Positions 42,358 to 51,930 of a stretch of DNA of 64,000 bases are shown here, piece by piece (the first letter of the stretch is position 1; each line of letters begins with the position of its first letter). The position numbers were made by a program, and so were the translations under genes. The DNA comes from Actinopolyspora lacussalsi subsp. righensis (GTDB taxonomy: Bacteria > Actinomycetota > Actinomycetes > Mycobacteriales > Pseudonocardiaceae). The notes under the pieces are model-generated. The model was not told the origin of the DNA and did not search any database. It saw nothing but the letters and a program-made list of their open reading frames with translations. The stretch covers positions 558,001 through 622,000 of the forward strand of contig NZ_FPAT01000001.1 of assembly GCF_900116555.1 (NCBI RefSeq), written 5' to 3'.

Positions 42358-45318
42358 CTACTTCAGGCGGGCCTGGCCGTACGGGACGAGACGAACCGGA
42401 CCGGCGAGGCCGTAGCGGGAACGGTCGACCGCGCCGTACACGTCCGGGCGGAAGACGCGCATCCGGTTGATCAGCGTCGATGCCGTCTCGATCTCGATCG
42501 TGTTGCGCCCCTCGCGGAGAAAACCGCCCACGTCGACGACCGCGGTCTGCTGGTCGGCGGGCGGCAGCTCGTTTCCGTTCACCGAGACGCGGAACGTGTC
42601 GGTGACCTCCCCGAGACGCAGGTACGCGCCGTGCCCACCCGTCCAGGCGGGTCCGAGATGCACCGTGGCCGAATACCGCCCCACTCCGGACACGTCCGCC
42701 AGGCCGGGCAGTTCCGTCCACGGCACCGGGGAGTCGAGTGCCCTCTCGTGTCTGCGAACGTCCGTCTCGGTCGGTGAGGCACCTGGGCGCCAGTCCTCGA
42801 CGGTCAACGTCCAGTCCGTGAGGGGGATCTCGTCCGGAACCGAGTCGATCCGCGTCGACACGGTCCGGCCGTTCGCCATCGTCGAGCGGTAGGTCCCGCC
42901 CGACGCGGCGCGCACCACCACCCGATCGTCGATCTCCTTCACCGCGTCCGCATCGGTGGACCGTACGCGGCGTCCCGCCGCGACACCGTCACCGAGCCAG
43001 TTCGGTCGGGCCAGCACGATCACGGTGGCGGCGCCGGGTTCGAGGCGCACCCGCAACCGGACGGTGCCGCGTTCGGCCTCGTGGACCAAAGCCCGCTCGA
43101 CGCTGCCGTTCCACAGGTCGAGACGATACGGGATCACCGGCCACACGGTGGTGGCGAAGGTGACGTCGTGATCCACCGCCTCGTCCTCGGAGCCGTTGAC
43201 GAAGTAGTAGTACTCGGCGTCATCGTCGTGGCGTCGGGCGTGCAGCAGTGGGGAGGACTCGGCGTAGCGCACGTCCGGCCGCAAGCCCAGCGCGGCCACG
43301 CCGTCCGGAATCCCCGCGCGGCTGTCGACGCGGCGCACCGACGGCTGCGCGAGCAGCTGCCCCATGACCTCGGTGAGCTTTTCGTTCTCGCCGGGTTCGG
43401 GAACCCCCGGAACCGTGGGCGCGTCCCAACCACCGACCGCGAGGATCGGCAGGCCCTCGCGGGCGAACTGGAGCAACCGCCGCGCCGTGGCCAGCGGCAT
43501 CGTCTCCACCCTCCCGTTGAAGGCGTCGCCCTCGAACACGAGCATCCTGTACCCGGGGCCGTCCGGTGCCAGCCTGCCGCCCGCCACTCGCGCCGACGGA
43601 AGTTCGAGCAGGCGCGGGCTGAGGAACTGGTGCGTCCAGCCGAGCGGGATGCCCTCGGGGGTGAACCACGCCGCACCGAAACCGGTGCCCGCATAGCCCT
43701 TCTGGCGAAGGAAGGCCACGTCGACCCGCGACGTCCCGGTCTGCAGCACGAACTGCGAACGTGCCATGAATCCCGCGATGTCGGGAGCGTGTCGCCAGAT
43801 CGGGTGCCGCGGCCCCCACGACTCGCTGTAGCCGACACCGCCGTCGTAGGGGGTGAACGCGGCGAAGCCGGGCCACCGGGCTCCCGGTGCGTTGGCGTAG
43901 GAGAACCCGTGCAGCACCGCCTGGTTGACGCCCGCGGCGTATTCACGGGAAACCTTGCGCACGACGTGGTCCCACGTCGTGCTGTAGGAGCCGCCGTAGA
44001 CAGCGGCGGCCTCGCTGGAGAGTCGTTTGTTGCCGCCCATGTCGCGGCCACCCGCCAGCGAGCGGAAGTCGTCGAGGTTGTTGAACCCCAGCGATTCGCC
44101 CTCGGGTGTGTCCATGATGGCGGCGCTCGCCAACGCGTCGGTCTCCAGACCGTAGGGCTGGATGCGCAGCTCGAGCCCGATTCCGTGCAGCCATTCCCGC
44201 AGCGGGCGCAGGTGGTGCTCGATGTAGAGCTCGGAGCGGACGTCGTTGAGATCGTCGACCACCCGGCGGTCGGTCACGCCGTCGTAGGAGAACACGCCGT
44301 CCTCGTGCATCCGCAGCACGACCGGCAGGTACGGCAGCAGGTCGTATCCCTTGCGCCGCCGGAACTCGTCGAACATGGCCGGTGTCCACAGCGTCGCTTC
44401 GGTTTCCAGTTCGATGGAGTCCTCGAACATCGATCCGCCGGTACGCCGGATCAGTTCCCGGAGCCGCGGGTTGAGGATCTCCGTTTCCCAGAAATCGATC
44501 ACGGCTTGGGTGCCCGCCGCGCTGAAGTGGTCGACGACGTAGGACACCGGTTCGGTGTGCGGACCGGCTTCCGGGCGCTGTCCCGAGCCGCGGAGCCAGG
44601 TGGCGATGATCAACCAGGTGCCGTCGTCCGGGGCGGTGAACCCGACGTGCCCGTCGCGCACGGAGTCGGTGAGGTCGGTGACGCTCGCCCGGTCCAGGTG
44701 GTACGGCTTCTCCATGGCGGCGCCCTCGGCGAGCCGGACCGCTTGCACCGTGTGCAGCCTGCGTTCGGTGACACCGGAGGCGGGTGCGACCGCCGGCCCG
44801 GGGACCTCGCCGTCGTAACCGCCGCCGTCGACCCTCACGAGCCCGTGCGCCAACTCGCTCACGGCTGCCGTGCTCTGCGGAGTCACGGTGGGCAGTGCGG
44901 CGGGCCACGACGGTCCGATCGTGATGTCGACGGTCACGTCGCGCTCGGCCGCCCTGCCCAGCGCCGCCTCCACCGCCGCGACCCACGGTCGGGTGCCCCA
45001 GCCGTGCTCGGCCGGGTCCAACGGCTCCTCGACGCTGTGGTGCACGTCCGCGATCTCGACACCGCCGAATCCGGCGTCGGCGATCTGGTCGATCTCCCGA
45101 GCGATCTCCGTCGGATCGACCAGGCCGTGTGGCCACCACCAGCGGAACCTGCCCTGCACCGTACGGGGCGGGACGGCGAACGCCTCGGCGAAGGCACCCG
45201 CGTGGGACCCCTGCGCCGTGGCCGCCTTGCCGCCTCCCGGAAGGCTCCACGGCAGGGCGGCCGCGACGCCCGCCCCGGCAGTCGCCGCGAGAATGGTTCG
45301 TCTGGATACCTCGTTCAT
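42358..45318 (-). CDS. secreted GH106-type alpha-L-rhamnosidase
   Basis: 986 residues. A Tat signal SRRTILAATAGAGVAAALP leads into a GH106 catalytic TIM-barrel region: FRWWWPHGLVDPTEIARE, GFGGVEIADVHHS, MFEDSIELETEATLWTPAMF, HGFSYANAPGARWPGFAAF. The C-terminal quarter is beta-sandwich (YSATVHLGPAW, FRVSVNGNELPPADQ) and ends in a GH2-like carbohydrate-binding jelly roll. ATG overlaps the GH78 stop, with GGAGG upstream, so the two enzymes are made together. It removes terminal alpha-L-rhamnose from plant polymers such as rhamnogalacturonan or arabinogalactan (substrate inferred from family). Confidence 0.9.
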   Translation of the reverse strand: MNEVSRRTILAATAGAGVAAALPWSLPGGGKAATAQGSHAGAFAEAFAVPPRTVQGRFRWWWPHGLVDPTEIAREIDQIADAGFGGVEIADVHHSVEEPLDPAEHGWGTRPWVAAVEAALGRAAERDVTVDITIGPSWPAALPTVTPQSTAAVSELAHGLVRVDGGGYDGEVPGPAVAPASGVTERRLHTVQAVRLAEGAAMEKPYHLDRASVTDLTDSVRDGHVGFTAPDDGTWLIIATWLRGSGQRPEAGPHTEPVSYVVDHFSAAGTQAVIDFWETEILNPRLRELIRRTGGSMFEDSIELETEATLWTPAMFDEFRRRKGYDLLPYLPVVLRMHEDGVFSYDGVTDRRVVDDLNDVRSELYIEHHLRPLREWLHGIGLELRIQPYGLETDALASAAIMDTPEGESLGFNNLDDFRSLAGGRDMGGNKRLSSEAAAVYGGSYSTTWDHVVRKVSREYAAGVNQAVLHGFSYANAPGARWPGFAAFTPYDGGVGYSESWGPRHPIWRHAPDIAGFMARSQFVLQTGTSRVDVAFLRQKGYAGTGFGAAWFTPEGIPLGWTHQFLSPRLLELPSARVAGGRLAPDGPGYRMLVFEGDAFNGRVETMPLATARRLLQFAREGLPILAVGGWDAPTVPGVPEPGENEKLTEVMGQLLAQPSVRRVDSRAGIPDGVAALGLRPDVRYAESSPLLHARRHDDDAEYYYFVNGSEDEAVDHDVTFATTVWPVIPYRLDLWNGSVERALVHEAERGTVRLRVRLEPGAATVIVLARPNWLGDGVAAGRRVRSTDADAVKEIDDRVVVRAASGGTYRSTMANGRTVSTRIDSVPDEIPLTDWTLTVEDWRPGASPTETDVRRHERALDSPVPWTELPGLADVSGVGRYSATVHLGPAWTGGHGAYLRLGEVTDTFRVSVNGNELPPADQQTAVVDVGGFLREGRNTIEIETASTLINRMRVFRPDVYGAVDRSRYGLAGPVRLVPYGQARLK

Positions 45319-48300
45319 CGGTGACCTCCACCCTGGTGCAGCTGTGAGCTGAAGCCGTAGCTACCCGGTCCGACCGAGTAAACGGCGCAGCCATCCGTAT
45401 AGGACTCGAACTTCACTTCCTTGGAAGCGCGGACATGACGACCGTTGAGCCACACCGCCTGCGGACGGATCGTCGGAACGTGGATCTCGCCGATCGAGTT
45501 GGCCGGGATGACGACGTCGAGCTCGAAATCCCGACTGCCCTGGCCTTTCAGGCGCCAGGAGCTGCTGATCCGGCCACGCGGGCCGTCGTAGTGCCCCTCG
45601 ACGTGAGTGAGCGGGTGCTCGTCGGTGCCGACTAGCCGAGGCTTGACGACTGCCTTCCCGTAGGCGACGGAGCCGGGTGCGCGCCGGATGCCGGCCAAGC
45701 CCGTGCTGAACCACTCGTCGATCTGCAGCAGGATCATGTGGTTCAGCGACGAACTGTTCTCCGGGGCGTGCCAGTGCTCCGGAACGGTGGTCATGCCGTG
45801 GGGGTTCATCTCACTGGGCCGCAGGAAAGCCCCGTAGCTGGGCCTGGTGGTCTCGTGCAGTACGTCCCAGACGACGTCGGCGCGCCCGCCGTCGGTCAGC
45901 GCGCGGAAGGTGGGGCCGAGCGAGATCGTTCCGCCGCTGAGGTGCGGTCCCCCACCGGACGGGTGGTAGGCGTGGATCCGCCGGACCAGGTCGTCGAGAA
46001 CGTGCTTTTCCTGCCCGTCCGGGACCAGTCCCGCGTCCAGCGCCAGCGCGTCGTCGGCCTGGGTGCCGATCGTGCCACCGTTGCCCTCGTTGGTGTAGGC
46101 CCGGAGCGTGTCGTTGAAGAAGCAGGCGTTGAACTCGGCCTTGATGTCCGCGGCGAGGTCGCTGTAGCGCCGCGCGTCGGCATTCTTGCCGAGCGCGTCG
46201 GCCATCCGCGCCAGCTTGTCGGTCATCCGGTAGTAGGCGTAGGTGCCCGTCAGCAGCTTGGGAGTGCGGTCGTCCGCGGCCACCCAGTCACCCAGCCCGC
46301 CACGGACCAGGTTCATACCGCCGTCCGCACCGGCCTGCACCGTGCGGACGAAATCGTGGTAGTCGACCATGTCCGGGTAGTACTCGGCCATCGTCGCGGT
46401 GTCACCGTGGTGCTGCCACAGCCACCACGGCAAGACGATCACCGAACTGCCCCAGTTGATGTCGTCGCGATACCCACCGCCGAACACCGGGAACTCCGGG
46501 GCGTGTGCGGGAACCATACCCGCGCTGGGTCCCGAGACGAGCTGGGCTTCGCGCATCACCCGCTGCATGTGCGGCAGGTAGGCCGACATCTCGAAGTTGC
46601 GGTCGATGGCCTGGATCGAATGCAGCACGTCGGCCAACCAGCCCAGTTTCTCCCGGTTGGGACAGTCGGTGAAGATCGACTGCGTGTTGCTGGCGATCGA
46701 GTAGGTGCTCATCCGGTGGATGCGGTTGACCATGTCGCTGGAGGTGGACACGTCACCGGAGACGTCCATCGACGCGCGGATCGGCAGCGCGGTCAGCATC
46801 CCGGTCGTCGCCCGGTGGCCCGAGGGAAGTCCGGTGACCTGGACGTACTGGAAGCCGTGGTAAACGAACTGTGGCCGCCACTTCTCGCCCTGCGATGCAC
46901 CAGCGGTGGTGTAGGTGTCGTAGATGTGCTCGTCGCTGCCCATGCTGGACGCGTCGACGGTGCCGTCGTCGTGCAGCGACTCGGCGGGCCGCATCTTGAT
47001 CACGGTTCCCGCCGGTACCGAGGCGTCGACGCTGAGGTCGAACAGCGCGGAGAAGTTCTGTCCGAAGTCGAACACCCAGGTTCCGGGTTTCGGTTCGGTG
47101 ACGGCCACCGGAGCGACGGTGTCGACGATCCTGACCGGATCGCCCTGCCGCCAGGCGAGATCGGTCGCCAGGTTGGGCGGCGGGGCGATTCCCGCCGAGA
47201 TCCAGCCGGCCGGTTCCCCGTTCCTGCGCGTGGCCGCAGCCGACAGATCGGCACCCGGCCGGTCCCAACCGGGTTGTTCGCGGCGCGCGTCGTAGTCGGT
47301 GCCCGCGTACCAGTTGTCGGTGACAGACGGGCCGAGCGCCGTGCGCCACTGCCGGTCGGTGACGATCGTGTCGGTGGATCCGTCCGTGTAGCCGACTTCC
47401 AGACGCGCCAGCAACCGCGGAGTGATCGCGGTACGGGTCTCGTTGGCGGTTCCGGAGTGGGTGACGGTGCCACCCGCATCGTGTTCGTGAGCGAGGGGCT
47501 CGGTGAAACCGATGCCGCTGCCGTCCGCACCGGCGGTGCCCACCTTCGTGACGACACGGCTTTCGAGAAGGGTGCCGCCGTTGCCGGTGTCGATGTTCAC
47601 CGTGGCCCCGACGTCGAAACCGTCGACATCGGCCACCTTGATGCTCGTGTCACCGGCTCCGGTCGCCGCGGCGAGCGTCGTCGGCTGCACGATCTCACTG
47701 GTGAATTTGTTGTAGGCCTCGGTTCGCCCCACGGCCGGATTGGTGACCTCGACGGCGTTGAAGATGCCGTTGCCGAGTTGGACGCCGAGGACGTTCGGGC
47801 CGCTTTCCAACAGCTCGGTGACGTCGTAGGTTCCCACCTCGACCGACCGTTGCGGGTTGGAGTCGCCGGGCAGGTGTACCGCGTCGGTGACTCGCCGACC
47901 GTTCAGCGTGGCGTCATAGGCGCCGAGCCCGGCCAGGTGGAGCCGTGCTCGGTCCACGGTTTTGCCCTCGTCGACGGTGAAACCACGAGCGAAGACGGGC
48001 AGCGGATCGGTGTTCTCGCGGTCGGGATGCTCGATCCAAGTCGCGGGTGACCAGTCGGACCGGTCCAGCAGTCCGAGCTCCCACGTCGACGGAGCGCTCC
48101 ACTCCGAAACCGTGCCGTGGGCGTCGGTGATCCGCACCTGCCAGACGACCGGCTGCCGCGAGCAGAGGGGCTTACCGGCATAGGCGACTCCGGTCGAAGT
48201 ACCGGACCGCACCCAGCCGGTGTCCCACAGATCCGGATCGGGCAGCTTCGCCGTGCTGCTCGCGGCGCGAATCCGGTAAGCGTGCTGGGTTCCCCGTTCC

Positions 48301-48530
48301 AGCCGCCAGGCGAGCAGCGGCGTGCGGTTGTCCACACCCAGCGGGTGGTCGAACCGTCCCGCGACCGACAAGCCGCGGACCGTCCCTCGGCCCGCGACAG
48401 CGGCCTCCGCCGCTTCGGCCCCGAGACCAACCGTTGTGCCGCTGACGGCCAAGCCCGCCGCACCGGCGGCCGTGGACTGGAGGAATCTCCTGCGGGACAC
48501 ACCGTCCGAGTCGGACGACATCTCAGCCAT
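45315..48530 (-). CDS. secreted GH78 alpha-L-rhamnosidase
   Basis: About 1071 residues. A twin-arginine signal SRRRFLQSTAAGAAGLAVSG is followed by the N-terminal Fn3-like domain (DHPLGVDNRTPLLAWRLE), a carbohydrate-binding-like region, and an inserted small beta domain (GDTSIKVADVDGFDVGATV). Then comes the (alpha/alpha)6 barrel with the family signature FTDCPNREKLGWLADV and a late PEHWHAPENSSSLNHM segment containing the general base region. GGAAGGA lies 10 nt before the ATG at 48530; a GTG at 48536 and one at 48557 are alternatives. First gene of a two-gene operon under a TGAAACG site. Confidence 0.92.
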   Translation of the reverse strand: MAEMSSDSDGVSRRRFLQSTAAGAAGLAVSGTTVGLGAEAAEAAVAGRGTVRGLSVAGRFDHPLGVDNRTPLLAWRLERGTQHAYRIRAASSTAKLPDPDLWDTGWVRSGTSTGVAYAGKPLCSRQPVVWQVRITDAHGTVSEWSAPSTWELGLLDRSDWSPATWIEHPDRENTDPLPVFARGFTVDEGKTVDRARLHLAGLGAYDATLNGRRVTDAVHLPGDSNPQRSVEVGTYDVTELLESGPNVLGVQLGNGIFNAVEVTNPAVGRTEAYNKFTSEIVQPTTLAAATGAGDTSIKVADVDGFDVGATVNIDTGNGGTLLESRVVTKVGTAGADGSGIGFTEPLAHEHDAGGTVTHSGTANETRTAITPRLLARLEVGYTDGSTDTIVTDRQWRTALGPSVTDNWYAGTDYDARREQPGWDRPGADLSAAATRRNGEPAGWISAGIAPPPNLATDLAWRQGDPVRIVDTVAPVAVTEPKPGTWVFDFGQNFSALFDLSVDASVPAGTVIKMRPAESLHDDGTVDASSMGSDEHIYDTYTTAGASQGEKWRPQFVYHGFQYVQVTGLPSGHRATTGMLTALPIRASMDVSGDVSTSSDMVNRIHRMSTYSIASNTQSIFTDCPNREKLGWLADVLHSIQAIDRNFEMSAYLPHMQRVMREAQLVSGPSAGMVPAHAPEFPVFGGGYRDDINWGSSVIVLPWWLWQHHGDTATMAEYYPDMVDYHDFVRTVQAGADGGMNLVRGGLGDWVAADDRTPKLLTGTYAYYRMTDKLARMADALGKNADARRYSDLAADIKAEFNACFFNDTLRAYTNEGNGGTIGTQADDALALDAGLVPDGQEKHVLDDLVRRIHAYHPSGGGPHLSGGTISLGPTFRALTDGGRADVVWDVLHETTRPSYGAFLRPSEMNPHGMTTVPEHWHAPENSSSLNHMILLQIDEWFSTGLAGIRRAPGSVAYGKAVVKPRLVGTDEHPLTHVEGHYDGPRGRISSSWRLKGQGSRDFELDVVIPANSIGEIHVPTIRPQAVWLNGRHVRASKEVKFESYTDGCAVYSVGPGSYGFSSQLHQGGGHR

Positions 48531-48616
48531 GAGCACGGTTTCCTTCCCGCTCGTCACTTCTTACGGATAGACCCGGAAGCCGGCCGCCATCGCGAACCTC
48601 GGCCCGAACAGCCGAA

Positions 48617-48629
48617 TTGAAACGTTCAA
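48617..48629. promoter_or_regulatory. LacI-type operator candidate upstream of GH78
   Basis: TTGAAACGTTCAA: the halves TTGAA and TTCAA flank a central ACG. It differs from the perfect TGAAACGTTTCA site at 49261 by loss of one T. It lies 87 nt before the GH78 start. Confidence 0.6.
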
Positions 48630-48639
48630 ATACAACTCG

Positions 48640-49013
48640 CATCGCCACCACCTCGAATGATCCGGACAACCACAGGCACTACGAGGATCGCGCACAGGAC
48701 AGTTGACGAAGTTCCGCGGAAAACAGAAACCGGAAGAATCACCCGAGCAGCGAGTTGCCACTGGACACCAAAGGCGGTTTCAACGGAAAGTCACATCTCG
48801 CTCAGACGCGCACACCCGCATGATCCTCTACGCGATACGGGAATGAAAAACTCAGCGTTCCGACGCCGCGTGAAAACACGCGGCCGCGGGGCCGAATATC
48901 TTCCCGTACATCAAGTCATCGGACAGTTGAAAAGATCTTCTCCGGTTCTTTTCCCGTGTCCGTGCGACCAGCGGCGAATCGCCGAACAAGCGCCGAGCCG
49001 CGCCGCACCACTG
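48640..49013. other. 374-bp interval, decayed or non-coding
   Basis: No intact gene. Its right end merges with the remains of an ABC ATPase gene, so part may be decayed transporter sequence; I cannot identify further segments. Confidence 0.45.
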
Positions 49014-49245
49014 TCAACGGCCCGTGGAGATGCTCTCGGCAACCGACAACCCGGGGAACGGGACGGACTCCTGACAAACCACCGCGACTCCGACGGCGTT
49101 CGGTTCCACGGTGGAGCCGAAGGCCGGGCCGCACCGGGCCGACCTCGACGCGTGACGAGCCCGAGCAGAGCCACACCTCCTTCCCGAACTGCCTGGAGAC
49201 GCCATGTAGCGCGAGAGCCGCTTCGACTGCCACCGGTACTGACAT
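49014..49245 (-). pseudogene. sugar ABC transporter ATPase (CUT2 type) remnant
   Basis: The start is well formed: GGAGG five nt before an ATG giving MSVPVAVEAALALHGVSRQF, the opening of RbsA/RhaT-like ATPases. Walker A is absent. A shifted frame then supplies VGVAVVCQESVPFPGLSVAE and SISTGR, which matches the Q-loop segment (GIxVVxQExxLxPxLSVAENI). At least one deletion and one frameshift occurred and nothing after this is recognisable. The position under a perfect LacI operator and next to rhamnosidases suggests a lost rhamnose importer. Confidence 0.75.
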
Positions 49246-49260
49246 CGGACCCTCCATTTA

Positions 49261-49272
49261 TGAAACGTTTCA
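49261..49272. promoter_or_regulatory. perfect LacI-family operator TGAAACGTTTCA
   Basis: A 12-bp perfect palindrome with central CG, directly upstream of the ribosome-binding site of the decayed ABC ATPase. Its half-site TGAAACG recurs at 12364 and 48619. Confidence 0.7.
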
Positions 49273-49572
49273 CGGACTATGACAGCGATTACTCCTCGAA
49301 GCAAGACCTCAGTTCAACAAAGCATCGAAATACCTGTTAAAAGAGGTTTCTTTAGTACTCTCGACCTCGAACGAGGCTGATTCGACTGTTATGACGTTTC
49401 ATTACTGAGTGTCCTGACAACAACGCGCATCGACAGCGGCGACGGCCGTACGATCAACGTGCGCCCCTTTGCCTGAACTCGTGACCCGTGTATCCACCCT
49501 GGACGGACAGTCCTTACGGGGCATCGAATTCGCACTGTGCCGCCGAACGCAGCCTCTCCGGCTCGCGCCGGC
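49273..49572. other. AT-richer intergenic stretch
   Basis: About 300 bases of lower GC with no gene. A sequence ATGACGTTTCAT at 49391-49402 is another near-palindrome containing TGAAACG on the minus strand and could be a further operator. The region probably contained the promoter of the lost transporter operon. Confidence 0.45.
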
Positions 49573-50820
49573 TCACGACGAACTCCGTCGCGGTGACGCG
49601 GCGTCGGTGCTGTCCTGGGCTGATAACGAGGTCGCGGGTGCTCGGTTCTCCTGCCGGTGCGCCCACTCGGACAGTGACAGGGCGAGGATGGCGATGCCGG
49701 CGGCGAGATAGCTCAGGTGGGTAGCGCCGACAAGTCCGATACCCACCGCGCCGATCACTCCGGACAGTGCGATGGCGAGATACAGGAAGGCCGCGTTGAG
49801 CGAGACCACGAGCGCGGCCGAGGAGGGGGCAAGAGTGATGAGTCGGTGTTGCTGCGGTGCGGTGACCGCCCACGCGGCGAGTCCGTAGACGACGATCATG
49901 ACGAGAGCCGAGGTGTAGGTACCGGTGGTCCAGGGCAGGACCAGGAAGCTGACCGCCAGCACCGTCACCGCTGTGGACACGACCCGCCGGGCGCCGATTC
50001 GGTCGGCCCGGACCCCGGCCGCGAAATTGCCGAGGGTGCCCACCGTTCCCCAGCCGAACATCAACACGGCCAACCGGGTTCCGCTGCCGCCGGTGGCGGG
50101 TTCGAAGACGACGCTGATGTAGGTGTAGACGATGTAGACGGCGGTGAACGCGGCCAGTGTCGTTCCCAGCACGGTGAGGATCCGGCGGTCGGTCAGCGGG
50201 GCCAGTCGTTGCCGCACGGTGGTGGGCGACATTCCCTCCAGTACGGGAATCCAGGCCGCGATACAGCCGAGGGCGAGCACGGTCAGGGCCGCGACGAACC
50301 ATAGGGTGGCGCGCCAGCCGAACAGGGTCCCCACCACGGTGCCGATCGGTGCGCCGAGCGCGGTCGCCGAGGTGAGCCCGATGGTGACCGCGGCGATGGC
50401 ACGTCCCCGCGACGACGGGGGCACCAGCGCGGAGGCGGTCACGCTGGCGGTCGGGATGAACAGTCCGGCACCTGCGGCCGCGACGGCCATCCCCAGCAGC
50501 ACGACCGCGAAGCTCGGCGCGAGCGCGGTGAGCAGGACTCCGGCGAGGTACAGGCCGATCGCCAGCAGCAGCGCCGCACGGCGGTGCCACGTCGCGGTTG
50601 TGGCGGCCAACAGCGGGGCGAGCACCGCGCAGGTCACCGCGAACACCGTGACGGTCTGCCCGGCCACACCGACCGACACCCCCAACGACCGGCTGAACTC
50701 GGGCAACACACCGGCGAGCACGAACTCCAACGTTCCCACGGCGAACGTGGCGAAGGTCAGCACCGCGACCCGAAACCACGCACCGCGGCCGACCGCGGTG
50801 CCAACATCGGCGGTAGACAT
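49573..50820 (-). CDS. MFS efflux transporter (DHA1/Cmx-AraJ type)
   Basis: 415 residues with 12 predicted TM helices. The N-terminal AVLTFATFAVGTLEFVLAGVLPEFSRSLG, taken in parts, is typical of DHA1 drug/sugar exporters; GRAIAAVTIGLTSATALGAPIGTVVG is the TM5 antiporter motif C region. A polar tail of ~30 residues ends in serines. It is divergent from an HxlR-family regulator gene 230 nt away, the usual arrangement for a regulator-controlled exporter. Substrate unknown. Confidence 0.87.
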   Translation of the reverse strand: MSTADVGTAVGRGAWFRVAVLTFATFAVGTLEFVLAGVLPEFSRSLGVSVGVAGQTVTVFAVTCAVLAPLLAATTATWHRRAALLLAIGLYLAGVLLTALAPSFAVVLLGMAVAAAGAGLFIPTASVTASALVPPSSRGRAIAAVTIGLTSATALGAPIGTVVGTLFGWRATLWFVAALTVLALGCIAAWIPVLEGMSPTTVRQRLAPLTDRRILTVLGTTLAAFTAVYIVYTYISVVFEPATGGSGTRLAVLMFGWGTVGTLGNFAAGVRADRIGARRVVSTAVTVLAVSFLVLPWTTGTYTSALVMIVVYGLAAWAVTAPQQHRLITLAPSSAALVVSLNAAFLYLAIALSGVIGAVGIGLVGATHLSYLAAGIAILALSLSEWAHRQENRAPATSLSAQDSTDAASPRRSSS

Positions 50821-51056
50821 CGAACCCCTTCAGCTGCGAGCTGGTCGGGACTGGATCGGCAAGGTCAGCGCCGGACGGCTTGAAACCGTTCCACTGTGGG
50901 TAGGGCTCGGCGAGCCGTCGTGGTCGCGATCCGAGGCGTCGTAGCTTCGCGTAGTTCCGTGGACACGCAAGTACGATCCAACGGCGGAATCGCAGTAACA
51001 AGTACTGACTCGAATGTGCCGTAGGGTCACGCTGTATACCGTGCGAGGTGAGCGCC

Positions 51057-51430
51057 GTGCAGCTCCGGGAACGGGTCGAAGAGATGGCCGGCTACTGCGA
51101 CGTCGAAGTCGCGCTGGTCGTCATCGGCGGGAAGTGGAAACTTCTCATCCTCAAACATCTCCTGGCCGGCACCCAGCGGTTCGGCCAACTCAAGCGCGCG
51201 ATGCCCGACATCACCCAGCGGATGCTCACTCGCCAGCTCCGTGAGCTCGAAGAACACGGCCTCGACGACGCACCGTCCACGCCGAGGTCCCGCCGCGTAC
51301 CGAGTACTCCCTGACCGAGCTCGGCACCAGCCTGCGGGACCTCATCCATCGTCTCGACGACTGGGGCAAGAAGTACCGCGAGCACCTCGAAACCCCGGAC
51401 ACGACCGCACCGCCCACTCCCCCGGAGTGA
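51057..51430 (+). pseudogene. HxlR-family regulator, frameshifted
   Basis: GAGGT precedes a GTG opening [20 protein letters not shown], then [36 protein letters not shown]: a complete HxlR winged helix. After RELEEHGL the frame is lost. One base later the correct sequence resumes ([20 protein letters not shown], then LIHRLDDWGKKYREHLE) and ends at 51430. A single-base deletion near 51265 explains this. Without it the gene would be a normal ~125-residue regulator of the divergent exporter gene. It may be real decay or an assembly error. Confidence 0.85.
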
Positions 51431-51689
51431 ACCCTTCCCCCGCCCCACGGCTCCCCCGAGCCCGGCGTGTCGGGCAGAAAACACCGTTAGAACTACAGAC
51501 CCAGACACGTCCACCCCGCCGCGGCTGAGTGGTGGACGCCGGGGTTACGGGTGATCACCGAGCTTTTCCTTCGTCGTTTTCCTGAAAGGAGGCGTCGATC
51601 CAGGAGCGGGACTGTCGGGAAAACAGCTCTAGCTCATGTTCGATGGTGACGGTGGGTGATTCGATCGGCCGCGGAGCGTTGTACGAGAG
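51431..51689. other. interval before the IS630 relic
   Basis: About 260 bases with no gene seen. Confidence 0.4.
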
Positions 51690-51930
51690 CTGGCCGAGCG
51701 TGCCGGGCCAACAACATCGGGCTCGTGTTCACCCAGACCAATGGCTCCTGACTGAACTGGATCGAAAGCGAGTTCGCCGCTCTGCGCTACTTTGCCCTGA
51801 ACGACACCGACCACCGCGGCCACGTCGAACAGAACGCCACCATCGGCTCCCACATCCGCTGGCACAACCAACGAGCACAGCCGAACAACGAGCACAACCG
51901 AAACGCGACTTCACGATCGACTCCACCTGA
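51690..51930 (+). pseudogene. IS630-family transposase C-terminal relic
   Basis: The frame reads NNIGLVFTQTNGS, a stop at 51749, then LNWIESEFAALRYFALNDTD and IRWHNQRAQP. This is the C-terminal DDE-domain end of IS630 transposases (SWLNWIExEFAALRYFAL). The stop replaces the conserved Trp of SWLNWIE, and the upstream two thirds are gone. Inactive. Confidence 0.85.
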
